Source: Elusimicrobiota bacterium
Lineage (GTDB): Bacteria; Elusimicrobiota; Elusimicrobia; 2-01-FULL-59-12; JACPXA01
DNA length: 5,424 nt
Assembly: GCA_016196785.1 (NCBI GenBank)
Contig: JACPXA010000254.1
Location: 1 to 5,424 of the forward strand
Reading direction: 5' to 3'
The translations under genes and the position numbers were made by a program. Under the pieces are notes generated by a model, which was given only the letters and a program-made list of their open reading frames with translations, ran no database searches and was not told the DNA's origin. The stretch's first letter is position 1; every line of letters starts with the position of its first letter. Of the stretch, positions 1-5,424 are shown in pieces.

Positions 1-281
1 CTCGTGGTGAAGCCCTGCCACGTCTCGGCCGCGGATGCCCTGCAGGCCCTCACCGAGCTCCACGCCCGCTGGCCGCACGCCCGCCTCACGTTCTTGGCGA
101 ACGTGTTCCCGGAGGAGCGCGCGCGCCTGGAGCGCCTCAGCGGCGTGGAGGCGCGCTGGTTGTACGGCCCGGGGGTTCACCACCTGACGGGGTGGCGGCT
201 GCTCAGCCTGCTGCTCCATGCGCAGCTGCAGGGGTTTGCCGAGGGGGTGTTGTTGGTCGGTCCGCCGGTGCCTGGTGCGTA
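1..281 (+). repeat. Long direct repeat, block A copy 1 (partner 2304-2584)
   Basis: Base-by-base comparison with 2304-2584 shows only two differences: T41 versus G2344 (Leu to Arg) and A182 versus C2485 (His to Pro). Both copies are read in the same frame. The block may extend left of the window. It is about 72% GC, well above most of the window. Confidence 0.97.
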
Positions 282-516
282 CCGCAAAGGGACGCTCCTC
301 CTCGCGGCGGTCACGCCCGCGAGGAGTTTCTATCATGTGGACACGGGCACGCTGGCGGCTCACGTGCACACGGGCGAGTCTCGGCGTCTGCCGACCCTCC
401 GATCGCTGATCCGCTGCGGGATGTCGTGGTGTATGTTCGGCCTGTTGGCCATCGGATTTATCCTCCTCATCGCTGTCCCCCTCTGGTGTCGCAAACGGCT
501 CCAGCGGCCGCGATGA
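1..516 (+). CDS. C-terminal part of a GT9-like half-domain protein with membrane tail (5' end outside window)
   Basis: The frame is open from base 1 (Leu-Val-Val-Lys-Pro) and ends at TGA 514-516. The GTG at 4 lies inside a beta strand, and the matching copy at 2304 is preceded by in-frame coding sequence, so the real start is almost certainly upstream. The visible 171 codons begin with a Rossmann-like LVVKPCHVSAADA strand and turn, then an ARWPHARLTFLANV segment that resembles the N-terminal half of GT9 (ADP-heptose:LPS heptosyltransferase type) proteins. A VGPPVPGAY loop follows. The end is a hydrophobic helix (about residues 143-162 of the visible part) and a basic tail, CRKRLQRPR, suggesting membrane attachment with a cytosolic C-terminus. 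The C-terminal nucleotide-binding half of a true GT-B enzyme is missing, so catalysis is doubtful. The whole piece is paralogous to the end of the 648-2819 gene. Fold assignment is inference; the reading frame and paralogy are seen directly. Confidence 0.8.
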   Translation, partial: LVVKPCHVSAADALQALTELHARWPHARLTFLANVFPEERARLERLSGVEARWLYGPGVHHLTGWRLLSLLLHAQLQGFAEGVLLVGPPVPGAYRKGTLLLAAVTPARSFYHVDTGTLAAHVHTGESRRLPTLRSLIRCGMSWCMFGLLAIGFILLIAVPLWCRKRLQRPR

Positions 517-539
517 ACGTGCTGTTCTTGACGAGCGAT
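482..539 (+). repeat. Direct repeat, block B copy 1 (partner 2785-2842)
   Basis: These 58 nt match 2785-2842 with one difference (G510 versus T2813), at the same 2303-nt offset as block A. The block covers the last codons of the GT9-like gene (WCRKRLQRPR), the ATGA overlap, and the first nine codons of the GT4 gene. Similarity ends abruptly at 539/540. Confidence 0.95.
513..539 (+). pseudogene. Truncated 5' fragment of a GT4 glycosyltransferase gene
   Basis: The ATG at 513 overlaps the upstream stop as ATGA and encodes MNVLFLTSD, identical to the first nine residues of the GT4 enzyme at 2816. After base 539 the sequence no longer matches. The frame continues with unrelated residues (GARVGRPGW and on) to TAA 621-623, giving a 36-residue product with no glycosyltransferase motif. 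It is best read as a remnant left where a duplication ended. A short peptide could still be translated through coupling to the upstream gene, but nothing suggests it has a role. Confidence 0.85.
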
Positions 540-647
540 GGTGCTCGTGTAGGCAGGCCAGGATGGAGGAGTCATTTGCCGAGGGCCGAGGGTTTGATGA
601 GGTCAGGACAACGTACCCCGTAACGTTCAGCGTGCACCTCCCTACTC
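540..647 (+). other. Short gene-free spacer after the duplication junction
   Basis: These 108 nt lie between the end of the matched duplication and the ATG of the radical SAM fusion gene. I see no convincing -35/-10 pair, no hairpin with a T-run, and no Shine-Dalgarno sequence before the ATG at 648; the bases just upstream (CACCTCCC, 635-642) are pyrimidine-rich instead. The frame of the next gene is closed by TAA at 621-623, which leaves ATG 648 as the first usual start. Any promoter for the downstream operon would have to be here or further upstream. Confidence 0.5.
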
Positions 648-2819
648 ATGCAATTGTGCCTATCCGTTGAGCTGACCGATGTCTGTAACGCCCGGTGCAA
701 CTACTGCGTCATCGGCACAGGAAGGCCCCCGCACGGTGACGTGCAGTTGGGTTTCCTCTCCGTCGAGGACTTCCGCAAACTTGCCGATGGTCTTGATGGA
801 TTCTTGCACGACCCCTTCTCCACGCCTTCAAGCAACTTAGATCTGGTGTTACGTTACTGTGGCATCGGGGAACCGACGCTGCACAAGGATTTTCTGGAAT
901 TCCTTCGGATCGGCTTCGCTCAACCGTTGGTGAAACGGGTCTCTGTCGTGACCAATGGGTCGTTCCTTCCCCCAGCCCGCACCAACGCAATGGTGGAGGT
1001 GATCCGTCAACGGCCCGAGGTGACCACGGAAATCCTCCTCGGCCTGGATGGCGTCGCCCCGGGACCGCAGCGGCTGGTGAAGGGTATCGACAACATTGAC
1101 AAGATTCACGCTGACCTCGACCACTTCCTGGAGCTGAAAATCCGCGATAGCCTTCGTCACCTGGTGTTCGTGTTTCAACTGGTCGTGACGGATGAGAATC
1201 GTGATCATGTGCGGGCCTTCCGTGATTACTGGGAGCGCGTGCTACGTGCCAAAGGACTGTCCTACGAGATCGTCGGCGACTGGAGCTATCTGGACCGACT
1301 CGATCAGATCGATGCGTTCATCTGGATCAAGCGCCGGGATTCGGATGATGCGCGTCAGCCGCATTTCGATGCGATTCATCAAGCTGCGTTGGCTGAAATC
1401 GGCCTGGTCCGACCAAACCCCTCGTCGGTGCACGGCGTGCCGACGAATGTCTTGCAGCGTCACGAGCAGGCTGACCAAGAGGATCCCCGCGGGATCAAGG
1501 TCTGCGGACTCTTCTGGTATGGGATTAACGTGAATGCGGCGGGAGCGGTGAGTCCTTGCTGCATCGACAACGAATTCGCCCTGGAGATCGGCAACGTCAA
1601 GCAGGCTTCGCTTCAGGAGATCTATCAAGGGGAGGCGATGCAGCGGCTACGCCTGGCGCACATCAAGGGAGACTTCCGTGACATCCCGCTATGCCAACAG
1701 TGCACCGCCATCTATAAGTACAAGTTCGTTCCGCGCGCCGATGTCGAGACCTACCTCTCAGCTCTCTCGGAAGCGGAAGGGAAACCGTATCGCCTCCAGA
1801 CGCGCACGCAAGATCCGGAGCAGACCTGCCATGACCAGACTGAAACGGGTCATGAGGTAGGCCAGAGGTGCACAGCGCGGCGAAGCGATCAGCAGATCTT
1901 CGCCAACGCTCACATGGGGGCGCAAGATCAAGCCGTCAACCAGATCCAAGCACAAGAACCGTCATTAGGGCAAACGAGCAGTGAGACGCAGCACACGCTC
2001 CACGCTCTCCGATTCGAACTTGAGCAAGCTAAACGTGACGGCGCTGAAAAAGAACACGAACTTGCTCTCCTTCATCGGAGCCTGACCCAAGCCCAAGACC
2101 ACGTGCGCATGTTGGAAGGACGAGTCGCGACGTATACATGCGAACTGGAACGGGTACGGTGTGACTGGGAGCGCGCTCGCCAGGGGCTGTACAATGTTGA
2201 GCATTCCACCGCTCACCGGGTACTCGTCCGCCCACTATGGGCTGTGCTGGGGGTGTTACGCCGACCGGTCCCCGCGGTGGTCCATTGGCCGCGGCGCCGC
2301 ATCCTCGTGGTGAAGCCCTGCCACGTCTCGGCCGCGGATGCCCGGCAGGCCCTCACCGAGCTCCACGCCCGCTGGCCGCACGCCCGCCTCACGTTCTTGG
2401 CGAACGTGTTCCCGGAGGAGCGCGCGCGCCTGGAGCGCCTCAGCGGCGTGGAGGCGCGCTGGTTGTACGGCCCGGGGGTTCACCCCCTGACGGGGTGGCG
2501 GCTGCTCAGCCTGCTGCTCCATGCGCAGCTGCAGGGGTTTGCCGAGGGGGTGTTGTTGGTCGGTCCGCCGGTGCCTGGTGCGTATTGGAAAGGGAACCTC
2601 CTCTTGTCTGTTGTCACGCCTGCCGTGAGCTACTACCATGTGGGTACCGATGAACTGGTGAGTCATGTTGAGACCCATCCTCCACAACGTCCTGACGCCC
2701 TCCGGTCGCTTATGTACTATGGGGCATCATGGGCAACATTTGGGGCACCTGTATTCGATGGTCTCCTCCTCCTTTCTCGACCCTTCTGGTGTCGCAAACG
2801 GCTCCAGCGGCCTCGATGA
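648..2819 (+). CDS. Radical SAM/SPASM protein fused to a coiled coil, GT9-like half-domain and membrane tail
   Basis: The 723-residue product has several parts. Residues 1-240 form a radical SAM domain: VELTDVCNARCNYC carries the CX3CX2C motif (C13, C17, C20) for the 4Fe-4S cluster that cleaves S-adenosylmethionine, CGIGEP at 71-76 takes the place of the usual GGEP, and VVTNG lies at 100-104. Residues 283-358 form a SPASM-like region with C286, C304, C305, C349 and C352, likely binding an auxiliary iron-sulfur cluster. Residues 380-445 are a Gln-rich linker. Residues about 447-517 are charged and heptad-like (coiled coil), followed by a HRVLVRPLWAVLGVLRR amphipathic stretch typical of glycan-cluster proteins. 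Residues 551-690 are a GT9-like half-domain, and about 695-714 a hydrophobic segment with a basic end (CRKRLQRPR). The start is ATG 648, since TAA at 621 closes the frame; no Shine-Dalgarno is evident. The stop overlaps the GT4 ATG. The domain string suggests a radical SAM enzyme tethered to the inner membrane, acting on a glycan or its lipid carrier. Domain identities are fairly sure; the reaction is unknown. The last 172 codons are duplicated at 1-516. Confidence 0.9.
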   Translation: MQLCLSVELTDVCNARCNYCVIGTGRPPHGDVQLGFLSVEDFRKLADGLDGFLHDPFSTPSSNLDLVLRYCGIGEPTLHKDFLEFLRIGFAQPLVKRVSVVTNGSFLPPARTNAMVEVIRQRPEVTTEILLGLDGVAPGPQRLVKGIDNIDKIHADLDHFLELKIRDSLRHLVFVFQLVVTDENRDHVRAFRDYWERVLRAKGLSYEIVGDWSYLDRLDQIDAFIWIKRRDSDDARQPHFDAIHQAALAEIGLVRPNPSSVHGVPTNVLQRHEQADQEDPRGIKVCGLFWYGINVNAAGAVSPCCIDNEFALEIGNVKQASLQEIYQGEAMQRLRLAHIKGDFRDIPLCQQCTAIYKYKFVPRADVETYLSALSEAEGKPYRLQTRTQDPEQTCHDQTETGHEVGQRCTARRSDQQIFANAHMGAQDQAVNQIQAQEPSLGQTSSETQHTLHALRFELEQAKRDGAEKEHELALLHRSLTQAQDHVRMLEGRVATYTCELERVRCDWERARQGLYNVEHSTAHRVLVRPLWAVLGVLRRPVPAVVHWPRRRILVVKPCHVSAADARQALTELHARWPHARLTFLANVFPEERARLERLSGVEARWLYGPGVHPLTGWRLLSLLLHAQLQGFAEGVLLVGPPVPGAYWKGNLLLSVVTPAVSYYHVGTDELVSHVETHPPQRPDALRSLMYYGASWATFGAPVFDGLLLLSRPFWCRKRLQRPR
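2304..2584 (+). repeat. Long direct repeat, block A copy 2 (partner 1-281)
   Basis: This is the same 281 nt as 1-281 with two substitutions, lying inside the 3' part of the 648-2819 gene. Similarity stops abruptly after position 2584, within the codon run for Ala-Tyr. The left limit of the repeat cannot be seen because copy 1 begins at the window edge; high GC continues left to about 2260, so the true boundary may be there. Confidence 0.97.
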
Positions 2820-2842
2820 ACGTGCTGTTCTTGACGAGCGAT
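2785..2842 (+). repeat. Direct repeat, block B copy 2 (partner 482-539)
   Basis: This is the intact version of block B. It spans the end of the 648-2819 gene and the beginning of the functional GT4 gene at 2816. Past 2842 the GT4 coding sequence continues, while the other copy runs into unrelated sequence. Confidence 0.95.
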
Positions 2843-4009
2843 TACCCACCCAACCTCGTTGGCGGGGTGGGGACGTATACCGAGCAATTTGCGCGCTATC
2901 TGGCGAGCCGGGGTCACCAGGCGTTTGTCATTACCAGGACGGAGGAGACGCCCCTTGAATATGTGGAGCGCGGCGTTCGCGTCTGGCGGGTGCGACCAGC
3001 GCGTCTGAGGTGGCTTGACCCGGTGCGGGACCTGCTGCCTGAATTCGTTCGGCGCGCAGAATACAGTGTGGCGGTGGCGCGGCAGCTTTACCACGTCTTG
3101 CGTCGGTTTCGCATTGATCTCGTGGAAAGCTGCGAGTCCCGCGCCGAAGGATTTTGGTACTTTCTCTTCCATCGGAACCCGAAGCTGTTGATCAAGCTGC
3201 ACACCCCCGATGGGATCATTTTTGAGCTCAATCAAGAAGCTCCGTCGTGTGATCGGACGCTTCTTCTCTGGCTGGAGGAGTGGTGGTTGCGTCGTGCCAG
3301 GATCTTAATCGGCTTGACCGATGCCTTGACGCAACGAGTCGGCAAGCGCTATCAGCTTAGGACAGACCATATTCCGAAAGTTCGGGTTCCGGTTGAGACG
3401 CGCTTCTTTGTTCCTGATCCCCTGGCTCGATCGTGGGATCGCCCGCAGGTCTTGTATGTGGGGCGTTTGGAATTCCGAAAAGGGGTTCATGTTCTCCTTC
3501 GAGCCTTGCCGAGACTTCTGGAGGCTATCCCCAATCTCCAAGTGACGTTGATTGGGAAAGACTGCGGGATGAAGCCGCTCGTTGACGCCTATCGACGCCT
3601 GCCGCGGTTCCAACGACACCTGTGCTGGCGTGAGAGCGTGTCCAGAGAAGAGTTGCGAGACGCGTATCAGCACAGCCACGTCTGCGTAGTGCCTTCCTTG
3701 TGGGACAACCATCCGGCCGTGTGTCTGGAAGCCATGAGTTGCGGTTGCGCCGTCGTCGCCAGCCACGTGGGTGGAATCCCAGAAATGATCCAACACGGTG
3801 CCCACGGGCTGCTCGTGCCGGTCGGGAGCTCGCAAAGACTGGCCAGGGCCGTGATCGGGCTGTTCGACGATGCCAGGACATGTGAGGCGCTTGGCACGCG
3901 CGCCCGGCACCATGTCGAACAGCGCTACGCGATGGAGCGAGTGTTTGACGAGACCATGGCGATCTATGAACCGTTGTGCCGCACGGGGCATGGTCATGGC
4001 GCTGCCTAA
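2816..4009 (+). CDS. Glycosyltransferase family 4 (GT-B fold)
   Basis: The 397-residue product has the usual length of retaining GT4 enzymes, which move a sugar from a nucleotide-sugar to a glycan or lipid acceptor on the cytoplasmic side. The N-terminal acceptor half opens with MNVLFLTSDYPP and has the glycine loop GGVGTY (16-21). The C-terminal donor half starts near 209 with VLYVGRLEFRKGVHVL (212-227), where R217 and K222 are in place to hold the donor phosphates. PSLWDNHPAVCLEAMSCG (293-310) carries the EX7E-type motif with Asp (D297) in the first position and E305 in the second. VGGIPEMI (318-325) follows. I chose ATG 2816 because it overlaps the previous stop as ATGA and gives the canonical N-terminal strand; the frame is open upstream to 2729, but that part lies over the preceding gene. 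The end overlaps the start of the next radical SAM gene. Donor and acceptor sugars cannot be told from the sequence. Confidence 0.95.
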   Translation: MNVLFLTSDYPPNLVGGVGTYTEQFARYLASRGHQAFVITRTEETPLEYVERGVRVWRVRPARLRWLDPVRDLLPEFVRRAEYSVAVARQLYHVLRRFRIDLVESCESRAEGFWYFLFHRNPKLLIKLHTPDGIIFELNQEAPSCDRTLLLWLEEWWLRRARILIGLTDALTQRVGKRYQLRTDHIPKVRVPVETRFFVPDPLARSWDRPQVLYVGRLEFRKGVHVLLRALPRLLEAIPNLQVTLIGKDCGMKPLVDAYRRLPRFQRHLCWRESVSREELRDAYQHSHVCVVPSLWDNHPAVCLEAMSCGCAVVASHVGGIPEMIQHGAHGLLVPVGSSQRLARAVIGLFDDARTCEALGTRARHHVEQRYAMERVFDETMAIYEPLCRTGHGHGAA

Positions 4010-4967
4010 GCCAAAGGTCATGATTCTCTTTTCGAGTTTCCGGTGCGACGCTCGCTGCGTGATGTGCTACACCTGGGTGAAGCAGAAATGGTCGCCCCAG
4101 CTCTCGCTGGATCAACTGCGTCGCATCGTCTCCGATCCGCTCGTGCGCCGATCCATCGAGATCGTCAATCTGGCGGGAGGCGAGCCCACCCTTCGGCCTG
4201 ATCTGGTCGACCTCGTTGAGCTCTTGGTTGAGGCGTGTCCTCACCTCAAGACCGTGGACATCCCGACCAACGGATTTCAAACTGACCGAGTGGTTGACCA
4301 GATCGAACGGCTGCTCGCCGTCTTAGCGATCACCCGCGTTGAGTTGGCCGTGACGGTCTCCATTGACGGAGTGGGAGTGGTGCACGAAACGATCCGTGGC
4401 CGCCCAGGCATCTTCCCGCACGTGAACCGAACCGTTGAAGCGCTCACGGAACTCCGGACCATCTACCCGCGGTTTCGGCTGGGCATGAACACCGTCATCA
4501 GCCGGCACAACGCGCACCTGGAAACGTTGGAAGCCATGCGGGCATACGCCCGCTCGCACAGGATCGGGCTCAATTTCACCCCGGCGGCTGTCTCAGAGAT
4601 CGGCGTCGAAAGCGTGGCCATGACCGAACAGTTTGAGATGACGCCGGAAGAGAAACACACGACCGTCCAGTTCTTCGAGCGCCTCAAACAGGACCACGCG
4701 ATGGATGAACGGTATGCCGATTTTGTCCTGCATTGGTTGCGGACTGGGACGCGCAACATGGGCTGCGCGTTCCGGGAGGGGAAGGTCGTGCTGGTTGAGC
4801 CGACCGGGGATGTCTTTTTGTGTGGGAATTACAGGGATTTCAAGCTCGGCAATCTGCTGGAACGCTCCTTCAGCGACGTGTGGCCCGCCCAACGGCGCTT
4901 CACCCGCGAGATGTGGCGACGCCGGTGTGACACCTGCGCGAGCAACTGTTATATCGGCGAAGCGTGA
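3990..4967 (+). CDS. Radical SAM/SPASM protein
   Basis: The 325-residue product (counted from ATG 3990) has FRCDARCVMC with C19, C23 and C26 as the CX3CX2C cluster ligands, GGEPTLRPD at 63-71, PTNG at 92-95 and SIDG at 124-127, all standard positions in a radical SAM barrel. The C-terminal region is SPASM-like: C259 (MGCAF), C278 (VFLCGNY), and CDTCASNC with C313, C316 and C320, probably ligands of one or more auxiliary clusters. GNLLERSFSDVW (287-298) is the familiar SPASM stretch before the last cysteines. Known SPASM proteins include peptide-modifying enzymes and enzymes in sugar or lipid pathways; the glycan-type neighbours favour the latter, but that is inference. The gene overlaps the GT4 gene by 20 nt. 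ATG 3996 (323 residues) is equally possible and has a weak purine run (ACGGGG, 3983-3988) at a better distance. It shares domain type, but no obvious close similarity, with the 648-2819 protein. Confidence 0.92.
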   Translation: MVMALPKPKVMILFSSFRCDARCVMCYTWVKQKWSPQLSLDQLRRIVSDPLVRRSIEIVNLAGGEPTLRPDLVDLVELLVEACPHLKTVDIPTNGFQTDRVVDQIERLLAVLAITRVELAVTVSIDGVGVVHETIRGRPGIFPHVNRTVEALTELRTIYPRFRLGMNTVISRHNAHLETLEAMRAYARSHRIGLNFTPAAVSEIGVESVAMTEQFEMTPEEKHTTVQFFERLKQDHAMDERYADFVLHWLRTGTRNMGCAFREGKVVLVEPTGDVFLCGNYRDFKLGNLLERSFSDVWPAQRRFTREMWRRRCDTCASNCYIGEA

Positions 4968-4986
4968 CAGGCGATCCTGACGTCCG

Positions 4987-5424
4987 ATGAAAGGCTGTCA
5001 ACGCGTCCTTCGTGGTGCCAGAGGCGTGCTGCTGGCGCTTGTTTTTGTCGAGGTGTTGCTCCGAATCGGAGTGTTCCTCGTCACCGTTCTGACACGAACG
5101 TCGCGTTCCACCGCGGCCGGAGGTGCTGAGGGAACCATACGGATCGTCTGTCTCGGAGACTCGCATACCTTCGGGGTCGGCGCAAGCGAGGGGAGCTCCA
5201 GCTATCCGTCCCAGTTGGAGCAGCGTCTGGCGCGTTGCTGGGACAAACCTGTGCGCGTCATCAATCTCGGGGTGCCCGGGCAGAACTCCTCGCAGGTGAC
5301 GAAGAGTGTGGAGCAGGTGATGACCCGACAGCGGCCGAGTCTCCTGCTTGTCTTGGTTGGCGTCAATAACCAGTGGAATTTCGTCGACGTCAACTTGCTC
5401 GAACCGTCAATAGCACAGCGAGTC
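4987..5424 (+). CDS. Membrane-anchored SGNH/GDSL hydrolase, N-terminal part (3' end outside window)
   Basis: The frame is open from ATG 4987 to the last base (146 codons), so the gene continues beyond the window. Residues about 13-36 are hydrophobic (GVLLALVFVEVLLRIGVFLVTVLT) after a basic start, a signal anchor that would place the enzyme outside the cytoplasmic membrane. The SGNH fold begins at IRIVCLGDSHTFGVG (51-65): S59 is the expected nucleophile in block I (GDSH instead of GDSL). NLGVPGQNS (93-101) gives the block II glycine, and VGVNNQWN (124-131) holds the block III Asn (GXN). The block V Asp-His pair should lie past the window end. Such enzymes in glycan clusters remove or transfer acetyl groups on polysaccharides; the substrate here is unknown. 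The gene starts 19 nt after the radical SAM gene and is likely in the same operon. There is no clear Shine-Dalgarno sequence. Confidence 0.88.
   Translation, partial: MKGCQRVLRGARGVLLALVFVEVLLRIGVFLVTVLTRTSRSTAAGGAEGTIRIVCLGDSHTFGVGASEGSSSYPSQLEQRLARCWDKPVRVINLGVPGQNSSQVTKSVEQVMTRQRPSLLLVLVGVNNQWNFVDVNLLEPSIAQRV

Noticed and set aside
192..623. 143-codon open frame on + overlapping the first gene in another frame
   Set aside because: It is a GC-driven shadow of the GT9-like coding frame, and its counterpart at 2237-2653 is the same shadow in the second copy. Only its last part (513-623) is meaningful, as the GT4 fragment.
563..670. 35-codon ORF (starting MEESFAEGRG) just before and overlapping the radical SAM start, considered as a possible precursor peptide or leader
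   Set aside because: It has no Cys, no recognisable leader or core pattern and no strong Shine-Dalgarno site, and it overlaps the start of the next gene in another frame. A short ORF of this size is expected by chance, and the neighbours suggest glycan rather than peptide chemistry.
2729..2815. Extended N-terminus of the GT4 gene from ATG 2729
   Set aside because: The extra 29 codons overlap the preceding gene and precede the canonical N-terminal beta strand MNVLFLTSDYPP. The ATGA overlap at 2816 is the better start, and the duplicated block B preserves that junction.
1..2842. Insertion sequence or transposon as the cause of the repeats
   Set aside because: There is no transposase gene, no terminal inverted repeat and no target-site duplication at the repeat edges. 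The repeats are coding sequence in the same frame, which fits duplication by recombination.
3870..3989. Extended N-terminus of the second radical SAM gene from ATG 3870
   Set aside because: The 40 extra codons lie wholly within the GT4 coding region and give a non-conserved-looking peptide. The radical SAM motif normally lies near the N-terminus, which fits starts at 3990 or 3996.
3305..4280. Long minus-strand open frames (238 and 251 codons) opposite the GT4 and radical SAM genes
   Set aside because: They lie antisense to two genes with clear family motifs, have no recognisable domain, and are low-complexity, Arg/Ser/His-rich translations typical of shadows in GC-rich DNA.
1..5424. tRNA, rRNA, CRISPR array or rho-independent terminator
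   Set aside because: I looked through the spacer at 540-647, the gene junctions and both strands, and saw no cloverleaf, no regularly spaced short repeats and no GC-rich hairpin followed by a T-run.

Overview
The window is a densely packed, one-directional (+ strand) piece of a bacterial surface-glycan or glycoconjugate gene cluster. Base composition is moderately GC-rich, with a sharp patch of about 72% GC described below. The gene types (a GT4 glycosyltransferase, SPASM-type radical SAM proteins, a coiled-coil protein with a GT9-like half-domain and membrane tail, an anchored SGNH hydrolase) fit polysaccharide islands of environmental Gram-negative lineages such as Nitrospirota or similar phyla. 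That placement is an impression from gene style, not a proven assignment.

Layout: (1) 1-516 is the 3' end of a gene whose product ends in a GT9-like half-domain and a C-terminal membrane helix. (2) Its stop overlaps an ATG at 513 that begins a 27-nt fragment of a glycosyltransferase gene, cut off at 539/540. (3) 540-647 is a short gene-free stretch. (4) 648-2819 encodes a 723-residue multidomain protein: radical SAM, SPASM, coiled coil, GT9-like half-domain, membrane tail. Its last 172 codons are a second copy of region 1-516. (5) 2816-4009 is a complete GT4 glycosyltransferase, overlapping the previous stop by ATGA; its first 27 nt are the intact version of the fragment at 513. (6) About 3990-4967 is a second, stand-alone radical SAM/SPASM protein overlapping the GT4 gene. 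(7) 4987 to the window end is the N-terminal part of a membrane-anchored SGNH/GDSL hydrolase.

The overlaps and the 19-nt gap imply one operon from 648 onward. A reasonable model is that the GT4 enzyme adds a sugar, the radical SAM proteins modify a sugar, lipid or peptide component, the coiled-coil/GT9-like protein works at the membrane, and the SGNH protein adds or removes an acyl group outside the cytoplasmic membrane. The substrate cannot be read from the sequence.

The most striking non-gene signal is a mosaic duplication at a constant 2303-nt offset. Blocks 1-281/2304-2584 and 482-539/2785-2842 are almost identical, while the 200 nt between them have diverged (about half the amino acids identical, no net indel). 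This looks like a tandem duplication later re-homogenised by gene conversion, and it left a truncated GT4 start as a scar.
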